Shown piece after piece: positions 34,700-42,305 of a stretch of 64,000 bases of DNA; the first letter of the stretch is position 1; each line of letters opens with the position of its first letter. A program made the position numbers and the translations under genes. The DNA is from Acidipropionibacterium virtanenii (GTDB lineage Bacteria; Actinomycetota; Actinomycetes; Propionibacteriales; Propionibacteriaceae). The stretch spans positions 2,232,001 to 2,296,000 of the forward strand of contig NZ_CP025198.1 of NCBI RefSeq assembly GCF_003325455.1, given 5' to 3'. The notes under the pieces were generated by a model, which did not search any database, was not told where the DNA came from, and saw only the letters and a program-made list of their open reading frames with translations.

Positions 34700-35839
34700 T
34701 CAGCCGACGCGACGCGCGCCGCTGATCGGCATCTCGCCGATCGGAGAGATCTTGATGCCCGAGGTCGGGTTGGAGGCGTGGACGATCTGGCCGCCGCCGA
34801 TGTACATGCCCACGTGGCTTGGCGGATTGCCGTAGTAGAAGACCAGGTCGCCGGGCTGGAGGTCGCTCTGCGAGACCGAGGTCCCGGCGCTGAACTGCTC
34901 CCCGGAGGTCCGCGGCAGGCTCACCCCGGCAGCCGCCCAGGCGGCCTGCATGAGGCCGGAGCAGTCGTAACCGGTGGGGCCGGTGCCGCCGTAGACGTAG
35001 GGGCCGCCGATCTTGGACTTGGCGAAGGCGATGGCGGTGGAGGCGCGTCCGGAGGCCGAGGTGCTGGTATTGCTGGTGCTGGTGCTGCTTGACGAGGAGC
35101 TCGGGGAGGACGCCGTGGCGTCGCTGCGCGCATCCGACCGCGACGTCTGGGAGGCCGCGGTGGTGCGGGCCTGTGCGGCGGCCGCCTGCTCTGCTGCCAG
35201 TTTCGCCTGCTGCTCGGCGGTGAGGGAGGCGAGCACCTTCTTGGCGTCGGCCTCCTTGGCCTTCGACTTCTTGAGCAGGACGGCCTGCGAGTCGCGGCTC
35301 GCCTTGATGGTGGTCCGGTCGCTGGCGGCCTGCTTCTCAAGGGTCTGAAGCCGGGCCTGCTCGGACTGGAAGGACTGGAACTTTCCCTTGGTCCGGTCGC
35401 TGACGTTCTGCATCGTGGCGAGCTGGGACAGGAACTGACCGGAGTTCCCGCTGCTCACCATCTGCGCGGTGAGGCTGATGTTGCCGCTCTGGTAGTCGTT
35501 GGCGGCCAGGGCGCTGAGAGTCTTGCGCATCGACGCAACCTTCGAGCGCTGGGTCACCAGATCCTTCTCGGCCGTCTTCAGACTCTTCTCGGCCTGGTCG
35601 AGATCGGCCTGCGCACCGGTGTACTTGGCATCCAGGGCATGGCTCTGCGCCTCGATGGCGGCCAGCTGACTCTTGGCCTCGGAGACGGTGTCCGGCTCGG
35701 CGGCGGCCTTCGGCTGGCCTGCGACGAGCCCGGAGACGACGATCACACTGCTGAGCGCGGTCGCTGCCAGTCCTCGTCCGAGTCGGCGGCCCCTCCCGGC
35801 GCCGCGAGCGTTCGAGCTGATCAGTCGATCCTGTGCCAC
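34700..35839 (-). CDS. NlpC/P60 peptidoglycan endopeptidase (RipC-like)
   Basis: A secreted 379-residue cell-wall hydrolase. The signal peptide (about residues 1-50) ends near KAAAEP. A long coiled coil (about 55-225) is followed by a Ser/Thr/Ala linker and a C-terminal NlpC/P60 domain with the catalytic Cys in YDCSGLMQAAW (near 292) and His in SHVGMYIG (near 341). The architecture matches mycobacterial RipC (Rv2190c), which is likewise encoded divergently from the exonuclease/GIY-YIG gene. The GTG at 35839 follows aagga. FtsEX control is known for RipC and is plausible here. Confidence 0.93.
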   Translation of the reverse strand: MAQDRLISSNARGAGRGRRLGRGLAATALSSVIVVSGLVAGQPKAAAEPDTVSEAKSQLAAIEAQSHALDAKYTGAQADLDQAEKSLKTAEKDLVTQRSKVASMRKTLSALAANDYQSGNISLTAQMVSSGNSGQFLSQLATMQNVSDRTKGKFQSFQSEQARLQTLEKQAASDRTTIKASRDSQAVLLKKSKAKEADAKKVLASLTAEQQAKLAAEQAAAAQARTTAASQTSRSDARSDATASSPSSSSSSTSTSNTSTSASGRASTAIAFAKSKIGGPYVYGGTGPTGYDCSGLMQAAWAAAGVSLPRTSGEQFSAGTSVSQSDLQPGDLVFYYGNPPSHVGMYIGGGQIVHASNPTSGIKISPIGEMPISGARRVG

Positions 35840-35935
35840 GTTGTGTCCTTCGCGTCCTCGGGCCACTCCCCCTGGGGGACCGACCAGTCGTCACGGTCAT
35901 CGCGCCTCCGGGGACCTGCCCCATTAGCTGAGAAA

Positions 35936-35965
35936 ATCTTAGATGATGCTCAGACGAAAGGCAAA
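35936..35965 (-). promoter_or_regulatory. promoter of the NlpC/P60 gene
   Basis: On the minus strand TTTGCC (35965-35960), an 18-nt spacer and TAAGAT (35941-35936) form a plausible promoter. The leader would be about 90 nt. It contains GGGGCAGGTCCCC-like short stems, but I could not recognise a cyclic-di-AMP riboswitch. Confidence 0.45.
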
Positions 35966-36087
35966 CCTTCGTCGGTTCTCCCGTCGCTCCTTGTCAGAGC
36001 GCATTCTCCTGGTTACCGACATGAACCGTCCCACTCCCCGACCCGCCACGACTCCTCAGACTGCTCATAACTGTCAGTCCCGTTGCC

Positions 36088-36093
36088 TACCGT
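36088..36093 (+). promoter_or_regulatory. leaderless -10 of the nuclease gene
   Basis: TACCGT ends 7 nt before the ATG at 36101, with no ribosome binding site between. Confidence 0.45.
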
Positions 36094-36100
36094 TTCGCCC

Positions 36101-38041
36101 ATGACCGCGCCGGATCTGCAGCCCTCCTTCGACGATCTGGGCACTCCCCTCTTCGAGGTCACCTTCTGCGTGGTCGATCTCGAGACGACCGGCGGGTCCA
36201 CCGAGGACGACATCACCGAGATCGGCGCTGTCAAGGTGCGCGGCGGCGAGGTGCTGGGCGAGCTCGCGACTCTGGTGCGCCCCAGCGGCCACATCAGGGG
36301 ATCGGTCCAGATGCTCACCGGGATCACCGACGAGATGGTCATCGACTCCCCCTCCATCGGCGCGGTGCTCCCCAGCTGGCTCGAGTTCAGCCGCGGCTGT
36401 GTGCTGGTCGCCCACAACGCCAGGTTCGACATGGGATTCCTGAGGCGCGCATGCGACGCCCATGACCGTCCCTGGCCCGGAAACACCGTCCTCGACACCC
36501 TGGCGCTGGCCCGCTCCTGCATCGGCCACGACGAGGTGCGCGACCACAGACTCGGCACCCTGGCCCGGTACTTCTCCGCCGCCACCCCACCGACCCATCG
36601 AGCCCTGGACGACGCACGGGCCACCGTCGACGTCATGCACGGGATCATCGAGCGGGTCAGCGGCCTGGGCGTCACGACCCTCGAGGACCTCCTGGAGGTC
36701 ACCCACAAGGTGGCCCCGGGGCGCCGTGCCAGGCGCACCTGGGCCGACGCGCTGCCCGAGGGGCCTGGAATCTACTGGTTCCGTGCGCACCGGGCGACCT
36801 CCGACGAACCTCCCGAAGTCCTCTACGTCGGCACCTCGGTCAATGTGCGACGCCGTGTCAGGCAGTACTTCACGGCCTCGGAGACCCGACGCCGGATGGA
36901 CGAGATGGTGCGGGTGGCCACCGGCGTCGATGCGCTCGCATGTGCGACGACCCTGGAGGCCGGAGTCCGCGAGCTGCGGATGATCGACGCCCACTCCCCC
37001 CGCTACAACCGCCGGTCGAGGCGTCAGACCTCGGTGAACTGGATCTGCCTCTCCGACGACCGGTACCCACGACTGTCGGTCGTGAGATCCACCAGCCGGG
37101 CCGACCGCACCTACTGGGGTCCCTTCTCCACCCGGAAGGAGGCGGCGGAGGCCGGCGAGCTCATCTGCGAGTTCGCCGGGATCCGCCAGTGCACCGGCAC
37201 CCCTGCCAGCCATCCCCACGGCTGCCCGCTGGCCGAGATGGGACGTTGCGCAGCACCGTGTCTGATAAATGGCGGAGGGGACGACCCCTCCACGCTCGCC
37301 AGGGCTCGCTTCCTCCCCGAACAGGTCGGGACAGCGTCCGCGGCCCACGACCCCTCCACGCTCGCCAGGGCTCGCTTCCTCCCCGAACAGGTCGGGACAG
37401 CGTTCGCCTCCGACGACGTCTACCACGCCGCCGTTGAGCGGGCCCGCGAGGCGATGACCCTCGACGTCCGGCCGCTCATCGACTCCATCGCCGCCCGAAT
37501 CGCCTCGCTGTCGCGCCAGGAGCGTTTCGAGGACGCCTCCTCACTCACCTCGCGGGCACGCTCCTGCCTGCGGGCCAGCCGTCGGCGGGCCAGGCTCGCC
37601 TCCCTGGCCGACTGCGCGGAGATCGTCGCGGCACGTCCGGTCGACCGCACCTGGGAGGTGCACATCGTGCGTCACGGCCGGCTGGCGGCCGCTGCCCTCA
37701 GTCCGGCCGGGGAGAACCCGGTGCCCACCATCGACGCCGCCCGCACCACTGCCGAGACGGTCACCGCCGCTTCACCGGGCATCCCCGCCTGCACCGTGGA
37801 GGAGGCCGAGCTGGTCGCCGACTGGCTGGAGTCGCCCGGCGTCCGTCTCGTCGATATCGACGGCTGCTGGGACTGGCCCCTGCACTGCGGCGCCGACGAG
37901 CGGACCCTGGCTCGGGCCGTGGAGCTGGCCAACGGCGCCATCGCTGCTCCGCATGAGTGCGGCCGCCTGCCTGAGCACCTAATCTGTTGCCATGTTCAAT
38001 GCCATTGTGCTCATTCAGGCCAGCTCGAGCAGGATCCCTGA
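36101..38041 (+). CDS. DEDDh exonuclease fused to GIY-YIG (UvrC/Cho-like) nuclease
   Basis: A 646-residue two-domain DNA repair protein. The N-terminal DEDDh exonuclease (about 15-185) has VVDLETTGG, VAHNARFDMGFL and HRALDDARAT. A GIY-YIG domain (about 215-310) has PGIYWFRAH and LYVGTSVNVRRRVRQYF. The rest resembles the UvrC middle region with GRCAAPC. The same fusion is Rv2191 in M. tuberculosis. Unusually, two copies of a 19-residue repeat (starting DPSTLARARFLP) lie between CAAPCL and the DDVYHAAVERAREAM block, derived from a dispersed DNA repeat. The last 50 nt overlap the next gene in another frame and give a Cys/His-rich tail of doubtful meaning. Confidence 0.92.
   Translation: MTAPDLQPSFDDLGTPLFEVTFCVVDLETTGGSTEDDITEIGAVKVRGGEVLGELATLVRPSGHIRGSVQMLTGITDEMVIDSPSIGAVLPSWLEFSRGCVLVAHNARFDMGFLRRACDAHDRPWPGNTVLDTLALARSCIGHDEVRDHRLGTLARYFSAATPPTHRALDDARATVDVMHGIIERVSGLGVTTLEDLLEVTHKVAPGRRARRTWADALPEGPGIYWFRAHRATSDEPPEVLYVGTSVNVRRRVRQYFTASETRRRMDEMVRVATGVDALACATTLEAGVRELRMIDAHSPRYNRRSRRQTSVNWICLSDDRYPRLSVVRSTSRADRTYWGPFSTRKEAAEAGELICEFAGIRQCTGTPASHPHGCPLAEMGRCAAPCLINGGGDDPSTLARARFLPEQVGTASAAHDPSTLARARFLPEQVGTAFASDDVYHAAVERAREAMTLDVRPLIDSIAARIASLSRQERFEDASSLTSRARSCLRASRRRARLASLADCAEIVAARPVDRTWEVHIVRHGRLAAAALSPAGENPVPTIDAARTTAETVTAASPGIPACTVEEAELVADWLESPGVRLVDIDGCWDWPLHCGADERTLARAVELANGAIAAPHECGRLPEHLICCHVQCHCAHSGQLEQDP
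37271..37403 (+). repeat. in-frame duplicated dispersed repeat (copies A1, A2)
   Basis: A 57-nt unit is present twice with complete identity (37281-37337 and 37347-37403) at a 66-nt period, which is 22 codons. Its first part, from 37271, resembles the intergenic sequences at 40784-40820 and, on the opposite strand, 42255-42305. It is read in frame within the nuclease gene, so the element has been absorbed into the protein. Confidence 0.85.
37980..37985 (+). promoter_or_regulatory. leaderless -10 of the AsnC-type gene
   Basis: TAATCT ends 6 nt before the ATG at 37992 and lies inside the 3' end of the nuclease gene. It would give a leaderless transcript. Confidence 0.5.
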
Positions 38042-38267
38042 GGTCGCCCAAGAGGTTCTCGCGCTGCCGGGGGTCAGCGAGGTCTACTCCACCGCCGGCC
38101 ATGTCGATCTCATCGCGATGGTCCGCGCCTCCTCGATGGAGGAGGTCGCCGAGATCATCGCGGACCGCATCAACAAGGTGGAGGGCGTCGTCGACACCGA
38201 CACCCACATCGCCCTTCGCACCTACTCGGAGCACGATCTGGAGGCGATGTTCTCGATCGGCGACTAG
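37992..38267 (+). CDS. stand-alone Lrp/AsnC ligand-binding (RAM) domain protein
   Basis: A 91-residue protein consisting only of the Lrp/AsnC effector domain, without a DNA-binding HTH. Recognisable features are the N-terminal MFNAIVLIQA strand, LPGVSEVYSTAGHVDLIAMVRA and the closing VEGVVDTDTHIALRTYS. Such proteins (actinobacterial SCO2140-like) form oligomers and may bind amino acids or modulate full-length Lrp regulators. The gene overlaps the upstream nuclease gene by 50 nt in another frame and ends 4 nt from the convergent rhomboid stop. Confidence 0.9.
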   Translation: MFNAIVLIQASSSRIPEVAQEVLALPGVSEVYSTAGHVDLIAMVRASSMEEVAEIIADRINKVEGVVDTDTHIALRTYSEHDLEAMFSIGD

Positions 38268-38271
38268 ACAG

Positions 38272-38976
38272 TCACCAGAGCCAGGTGACCACGAGAGCCC
38301 CCAGGCACACGCCCGCGATGACCGCGTAGGCGATACGGTTGCGTCCTCTGGAGGCCCACCGGTTCCTTCCCCACACCCATCCGACGGCCGCGCCGACCAC
38401 GATCGCTCCGATGTCGGCCGTCCAGTCCCTCGAACCGGCGAGGATCCCCCAGATCACGAACAGGGTGATCAGGATGATGTCGCCCCGGATGTCCTGATGC
38501 TCCAGGTGCTTGATGACCGCGGTCGCGGCCAGGATGCCGAAGATGCCGCAGATGGACCCTGAGAAGGATGCCGGCACTCCGGTCAGCGACAGGGCGGTGG
38601 CGCCGCCCAGCCCGGCAAGAAGATAGACCGCCGCGAAGTCCCACGATCCCAGCAGCGGTTCCAGGCTGCGTCCCACCAGCAACAGGAAGACGCCGTTGAT
38701 GACCCCCTGCAGGATCGAGCCCGTGGTGAGTCCGTACAGCACCGGCCGCCACACCTGGTAGTCGAAGAGGGGGCTCGCCCCCGCGGCGAGCCAGGCGGCC
38801 ATCGGCAGGAGGTTCGACAACACGGCCACCACGAGGGTGCCGACTGCCAGCACGATCGAGGCCGGGCTGTCACTGCCCCTCGGATGTATCGGATGCTCGA
38901 CCCATCGGTCACCCACGATGCTCTCCTCCTCGTCGCCCGGCCGGGGATTCCCGGGGAGCCGTGGGGACGGCGCCAT
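38272..38976 (-). CDS. rhomboid-family membrane protein, probably inactive
   Basis: A 234-residue protein with six hydrophobic segments in rhomboid order. The Ser region SFSGSICGIFG aligns with the family GASGAIFGLFG, keeping the nucleophile. The TM6 region reads DWTADIGAIVVG where active rhomboids have NWAHLGG, so the catalytic His appears to be Asp. The TM2 motif reads QGVINGV where HLLFNM is usual, losing the oxyanion His. It is therefore likely a pseudoprotease binding membrane substrates. The ATG at 38976 follows gggga. A GTG 12 nt upstream is possible. It follows the cyclophilin gene by 30 nt and may share its transcript. Confidence 0.82.
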   Translation of the reverse strand: MAPSPRLPGNPRPGDEEESIVGDRWVEHPIHPRGSDSPASIVLAVGTLVVAVLSNLLPMAAWLAAGASPLFDYQVWRPVLYGLTTGSILQGVINGVFLLLVGRSLEPLLGSWDFAAVYLLAGLGGATALSLTGVPASFSGSICGIFGILAATAVIKHLEHQDIRGDIILITLFVIWGILAGSRDWTADIGAIVVGAAVGWVWGRNRWASRGRNRIAYAVIAGVCLGALVVTWLW

Positions 38977-39006
38977 CGACGTCCCCACGACCTGACCCGA
39001 CTCGGA

Positions 39007-39519
39007 TCAGGCGATCTCCACCGACTCGATCACGACCGCCTCGGCCGGGCGGTCCATCCGGTCCGTCGGCACCTTCGCGATCTCGTCGACGACCTTTCGC
39101 GACGCCTCATCGGCGACCTCTCCGAAGATGGTGTGTCGCCGGTTCAGGTGCGGGGTCGGAGCCACGGTGATGAAGAACTGGGACCCGTTGGTGCCCGGGC
39201 CCGCGTTGGCCATCGCGAGCAGATAGGGCTTGCCGAAGTGCAGGTCGGGGTGGAACTCGTCAGCGAACTGGTAGCCGGGGCCACCGGTCCCGGTACCCAG
39301 CGGACAGCCGCCCTGGATCATGAATCCGTCGATGACCCGATGGAAGGTCAGGCCGTCGTAGAACCGCCCGGTCGTCTTCTGCCCGGTGAGCGGATCGACG
39401 TACTCCTGGGTGCCGTCGGCAAGCCCGGCGAAGTTCTTCACCGTCTTGGGGGCCTGTGCCTCGAAGAGATTGAGGAGGATGTCCCCATGATTGGTGTGCA
39501 AGGTCGCGGTTGATGCCAC
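39007..39519 (-). CDS. peptidyl-prolyl cis-trans isomerase (cyclophilin)
   Basis: A 170-residue cytosolic cyclophilin that catalyses proline isomerisation in folding proteins. The catalytic blocks [29 protein letters not shown] and [10 protein letters not shown] are intact. An insertion near residues 40-50 ([18 protein letters not shown]) is typical of actinobacterial PpiA. The GTG at 39519 follows aggaaggc. It is upstream of the rhomboid gene on the same strand. Confidence 0.94.
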   Translation of the reverse strand: MASTATLHTNHGDILLNLFEAQAPKTVKNFAGLADGTQEYVDPLTGQKTTGRFYDGLTFHRVIDGFMIQGGCPLGTGTGGPGYQFADEFHPDLHFGKPYLLAMANAGPGTNGSQFFITVAPTPHLNRRHTIFGEVADEASRKVVDEIAKVPTDRMDRPAEAVVIESVEIA

Positions 39520-39709
39520 GTGGCTGCCTTCCTGATCCGATGATGGCGTCCAGCCGACCGACGGCCGGACCTGCCCCCACAGTACCGACCGGCGCACCTC
39601 CCGTCAGGCCGCGGCTCACCCGATCATCGCGCTGACCTGTCGAAGCTCCCAGGTCGCGGCTAACGTGGAGGGTGCTTGATCACAAGCCACACCACAGCAG
39701 GAGGAACTC

Positions 39710-40777
39710 GTGTCCCGCACCAAGAAGTCGCTCCACGAGGCCGCCGAGCACACGGCCGCCTCGGTGAAGGAGCAGAGGGCCCAGGCCCTGGAGAACGCAG
39801 CCGCCTACCTGAGCGCCGCCCAGGCCAAGGCCGCTCCTCTGGCCGCCCAGGCGGCCGAGAGGATCGGTCCGCTCAGCGAAGAGGCCCGCAAGGCGGGCGA
39901 GCAGGCCTGGAAGCGCGGGAGCAAGGCGGTCGCCGAGGCCGGCGACAAGATCGCCCCCGCTCTCAGCAACGCCAAGGACATCGCCGAGAAGAAGGTCGCC
40001 CCGGCGATCCAGCAGGCCTATGACACCTTCCAGAAGGACGTCCTGCCGGAGATCGAGGAGAGGGCCGCCCAGGTCGCCTCATCCCCCGCCGTGGAGGAGG
40101 CCACGCGGCGCGGTCAGGCCGCCCTGAGCGCTCTCAAGGGTCAGGCTGCAGATACCGCCGAGTCCGCCCAGGTGGCTCTGGAAGGGGCCGCCAAGAAGTC
40201 CCGGAAGGCGACCAAGAAGGCGAGGAAGGCCGCTAAGGCCGCCGCCAAGGACGTGAAGAAGTCCGCCTCGACGTCCAAGGATCTCGTCGCGCCCAAGAAG
40301 AAGCACAAGGTGCTCAAGACCATCCTGATCCTGAGCGGACTCGCCGCGGCCGGAGCTGTCGCGGCCAAGAAGTTCCTCGGATCCGCCGACGACGGCTGGA
40401 CCACCCGCGAGCCGAGCGAGACCTACTCCTGGACGCCCAAGGCCCCTGAACCCGCACCCGAGAAGTCTCCCGAGTCCGAGCCCGCACCCGAGCCTGAGCA
40501 CAAGACCCCGAAGCCGCCGGAGTCCCCCGATTCCGCCGCCGCGGAGGCCACCATGACCGAGGAGGGCGGGCCGGCCCCCGAGGGAGCCGAGACGACCGCC
40601 ACGGTCCCCTCCTACGTCGGGGACAACCCCCCGGAGGGGTTCGTCATCAAGGGCAACGACCGCTCCAAGAAGTACCACCTGCCCGGCTCCGGCGGTTACG
40701 ACCGCACCATCGCCGACATCTGGTTCTCCTCCGAGGAGGACGCTCAGGCCGCCGGTTTCACCAAGGCGTCAAGGTAG
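39710..40777 (+). CDS. Ala/Lys-rich coiled-coil membrane protein with C-terminal sunset-like domain
   Basis: A 355-residue protein. The first 190 residues are an Ala/Lys/Glu-rich helical repeat region of apolipoprotein or LEA-like character. One hydrophobic segment (TILILSGLAAAGAVAA, about residues 203-218) follows, then a Pro/Glu-rich linker. The C-terminal 45 residues (FVIKGNDRSKKYHLPGSGGYDRT and the IWFSSEEDAQAAGF block) match the short domain I know as the sunset domain, found at the ends of many actinobacterial proteins. The GTG start follows caggagga. The function is unknown; a membrane-anchored structural or envelope role is possible. A very strong terminator follows. Confidence 0.82.
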   Translation: MSRTKKSLHEAAEHTAASVKEQRAQALENAAAYLSAAQAKAAPLAAQAAERIGPLSEEARKAGEQAWKRGSKAVAEAGDKIAPALSNAKDIAEKKVAPAIQQAYDTFQKDVLPEIEERAAQVASSPAVEEATRRGQAALSALKGQAADTAESAQVALEGAAKKSRKATKKARKAAKAAAKDVKKSASTSKDLVAPKKKHKVLKTILILSGLAAAGAVAAKKFLGSADDGWTTREPSETYSWTPKAPEPAPEKSPESEPAPEPEHKTPKPPESPDSAAAEATMTEEGGPAPEGAETTATVPSYVGDNPPEGFVIKGNDRSKKYHLPGSGGYDRTIADIWFSSEEDAQAAGFTKASR

Positions 40778-40783
40778 TTCAAC

Positions 40784-40820
40784 GGCGGGGGCGATCCCTC
40801 CGCGCTCGGCAGGGCTCGCT
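40784..40820 (+). repeat. dispersed repeat, copy B
   Basis: This 37-nt stretch (ggcgggggcgatccctccgc and onward to agggctcgct) aligns with the first 40 nt of the nuclease repeat at 37271-37310 with about 30 identities and one 3-nt gap. It begins 7 nt after a stop codon and precedes the terminator. Confidence 0.65.
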
Positions 40821-40846
40821 GCCCGCCCTTGCCGGCGTTCACACCC

Positions 40847-40881
40847 CCGAACGGGCCCGGTCCTCGACCGGGCCCGTTCGG
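40847..40881 (+). terminator. strong hairpin terminator
   Basis: CCGAACGGGCCCGGTC and its exact complement form a 16-bp stem with a 3-nt loop. There is no T-tract, as is common in high-GC actinobacteria. It ends the transcript of the coiled-coil protein gene. Confidence 0.75.
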
Positions 40882-40923
40882 CGTCCCCGACATCTCACAT
40901 CACAGGACTACCCGAGATTTTCC

Positions 40924-40937
40924 TGAGAAATTTCTCA
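40924..40937. promoter_or_regulatory. perfect 14-bp palindrome
   Basis: TGAGAAATTTCTCA is a perfect palindrome in an unusually AT-rich stretch (40910-40990). It is followed by CCTGT-loop-ACAGG and by a weak promoter-like TTCCAA-N17-GATAGT (40957-40985) for the next gene. It is a candidate operator. Confidence 0.45.
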
Positions 40938-41035
40938 CTCCTGTCACAAACAGGTCTTCCAAAAGCACTTCTGATGGTTGATAGTGACCACATCACGGGA
41001 TGTGGCCCTTCGCACCAGGTCGAGGAGGACCTTCG

Positions 41036-41551
41036 ATGACAACTTCAATGAGCCTGCCGCCGTCCGGAGCACCCCTGGGATGGGTCTGCTCACGGGATTT
41101 CGCCGCCCACGTACGTCACATGTCCAGTGCCTCCGGAATCCCGTGGCGAGTCCTGGCGATCCTGGCCGGGGTCCCCAGCAGAACCGTCGTGCGGCTGATG
41201 GGCCTTGGCAGGCCGATGCGCCGCATCCGAGCGGTCGACGCCGAACGACTGCTGATGCTGACACCGCTCGCCATCAGCGCCGCCGAGCACCAGCTGGTCG
41301 ACCCCACGAGCACCCTGCGCAGAGTGCACATCCTGCTGGAGAACCGGCACACGCTCACAGAGGTCAGCACATACCTCGACGTCTCCGCGCAAGACCTCGC
41401 ACAACTACTGACCGCCCGGGATCCGAGATGCACGGCCATGATGCGGGTGCGGGCGAGGGCCGCCTGCGAGGCTCACCATCTGTTGTGGGCCGACCAGCCC
41501 GACGAGGTCATCGCCGAGGACCGGGTGCTGGTGCCCGAATGCGCGGCCTGA
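41036..41551 (+). CDS. helix-turn-helix protein of unknown function
   Basis: A 171-residue protein. Residues about 45-70 (IPWRVLAILAGVPSRTVVRLMGL) look like an HTH in which a helix, a GV-S turn and a recognition helix follow. A second, weaker helical repeat occurs at about 115-140 (HTLTEVSTYLDVSAQDLAQLL). The rest is helical. The ATG at 41036 follows a strong ribosome binding site (gaggagga). It is 1 nt upstream of the prepilin peptidase gene start, so both are in one operon. A DNA-binding role is an inference. I do not recognise the family. Confidence 0.7.
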   Translation: MTTSMSLPPSGAPLGWVCSRDFAAHVRHMSSASGIPWRVLAILAGVPSRTVVRLMGLGRPMRRIRAVDAERLLMLTPLAISAAEHQLVDPTSTLRRVHILLENRHTLTEVSTYLDVSAQDLAQLLTARDPRCTAMMRVRARAACEAHHLLWADQPDEVIAEDRVLVPECAA

Positions 41552-41552
41552 G

Positions 41553-42236
41553 GTGTGGGTGCTGATCGGTGCGGCGGCATCCACCGCGCTCGCCCTCTCG
41601 CATCTTCTCGTGATCGTCCCGATGCTGCCCGAGCCCGATGAGGAGGAGGTGGGATCTGAGGTCCTGGCCCTCAAGCCGAGATACCGGAGCCTGGTGACTG
41701 CCCGGAGGACGGCGACCCTTGCCCTGATCGCCGCCCTCTGCGGAGGGATGTCTGCCATGTCGCCCGCATGGGGACGCGGCCTGTGGTGGGTCTGGGCAGG
41801 TTCGGCTCTGACCCTGATCGCCGTCGACCAGGCGACGACCTTCCTTCCCCGCCGCCTGTGGGCCTGGTGCCTGATCGAATCGCTGCTGGCGCTGGCTGGC
41901 GGAGCCGCGGTCGTCGGCCTGCCGGCGTCCGTGCTGGCCGCGACCGCCGCGCTCGCCGTCGCCGCCACCGTCCCGTTCTGGTTGATGTGGCGGCTGGGAG
42001 GGGGACTCGGGTTCGGCGATGTGCGCCTGGCCGGGACCATGGGCCTGACCGGCGCCGCCCTCGGCACCACGGGCTGGGCCCTCGCCCTGTTCGCCGCAGC
42101 CGTGGCGGGTGCCCTCCTTGCCATTGGCATCACGATCGTGCGGAGGTTCAGACCCTCGCCCTGGGGCCCGGTCTTCGCCTATGGGCCCGCCCTGTGGGTG
42201 GGGCCGTGGGCGGCCCTGGCGATCTTCAGCCTGTGA
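41553..42236 (+). CDS. prepilin peptidase (A24 family), short form
   Basis: A 227-residue membrane protein with about seven hydrophobic segments. Two aspartates fit the A24 aspartic protease pattern: Asp in VDQATTFLPRRL near residue 92 and Asp in GFGDVRLAG near 156. It lacks the N-terminal methyltransferase and Cys-rich domain of PilD, as in Flp/TadV-type or actinobacterial enzymes. No pilin or Tad genes are in the window, so its substrate is elsewhere. The GTG start is directly after the upstream stop. A repeat element lies after its stop. Confidence 0.85.
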   Translation: MWVLIGAAASTALALSHLLVIVPMLPEPDEEEVGSEVLALKPRYRSLVTARRTATLALIAALCGGMSAMSPAWGRGLWWVWAGSALTLIAVDQATTFLPRRLWAWCLIESLLALAGGAAVVGLPASVLAATAALAVAATVPFWLMWRLGGGLGFGDVRLAGTMGLTGAALGTTGWALALFAAAVAGALLAIGITIVRRFRPSPWGPVFAYGPALWVGPWAALAIFSL

Positions 42237-42254
42237 GCGCGGTCGCGGACCTCA

Positions 42255-42305
42255 CCCGCCCGGGGAGGCAGGAGCGCAGCGACGTGGAGGGGTCGCCCTC
42301 TCCGC
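42255..42305 (-). repeat. dispersed repeat, copy C
   Basis: Read on the minus strand this intergenic stretch (gagcggagagggcgacccct and onward) shares the cgacccctccacg core and the downstream ctccccg with the repeat inside the nuclease gene. The match is patchier than copy B. It fills the gap between the convergent prepilin peptidase and trpD genes. Confidence 0.5.

Noticed and set aside
35840-36100. Cyclic-di-AMP (ydaO) riboswitch before the NlpC/P60 gene
   Set aside because: A short CAGCTAATGGGGCAGG stretch recalls the 3' end of that class, but the conserved 5' and central blocks are missing and the stretch is probably only 15-30 nt inside the transcript.
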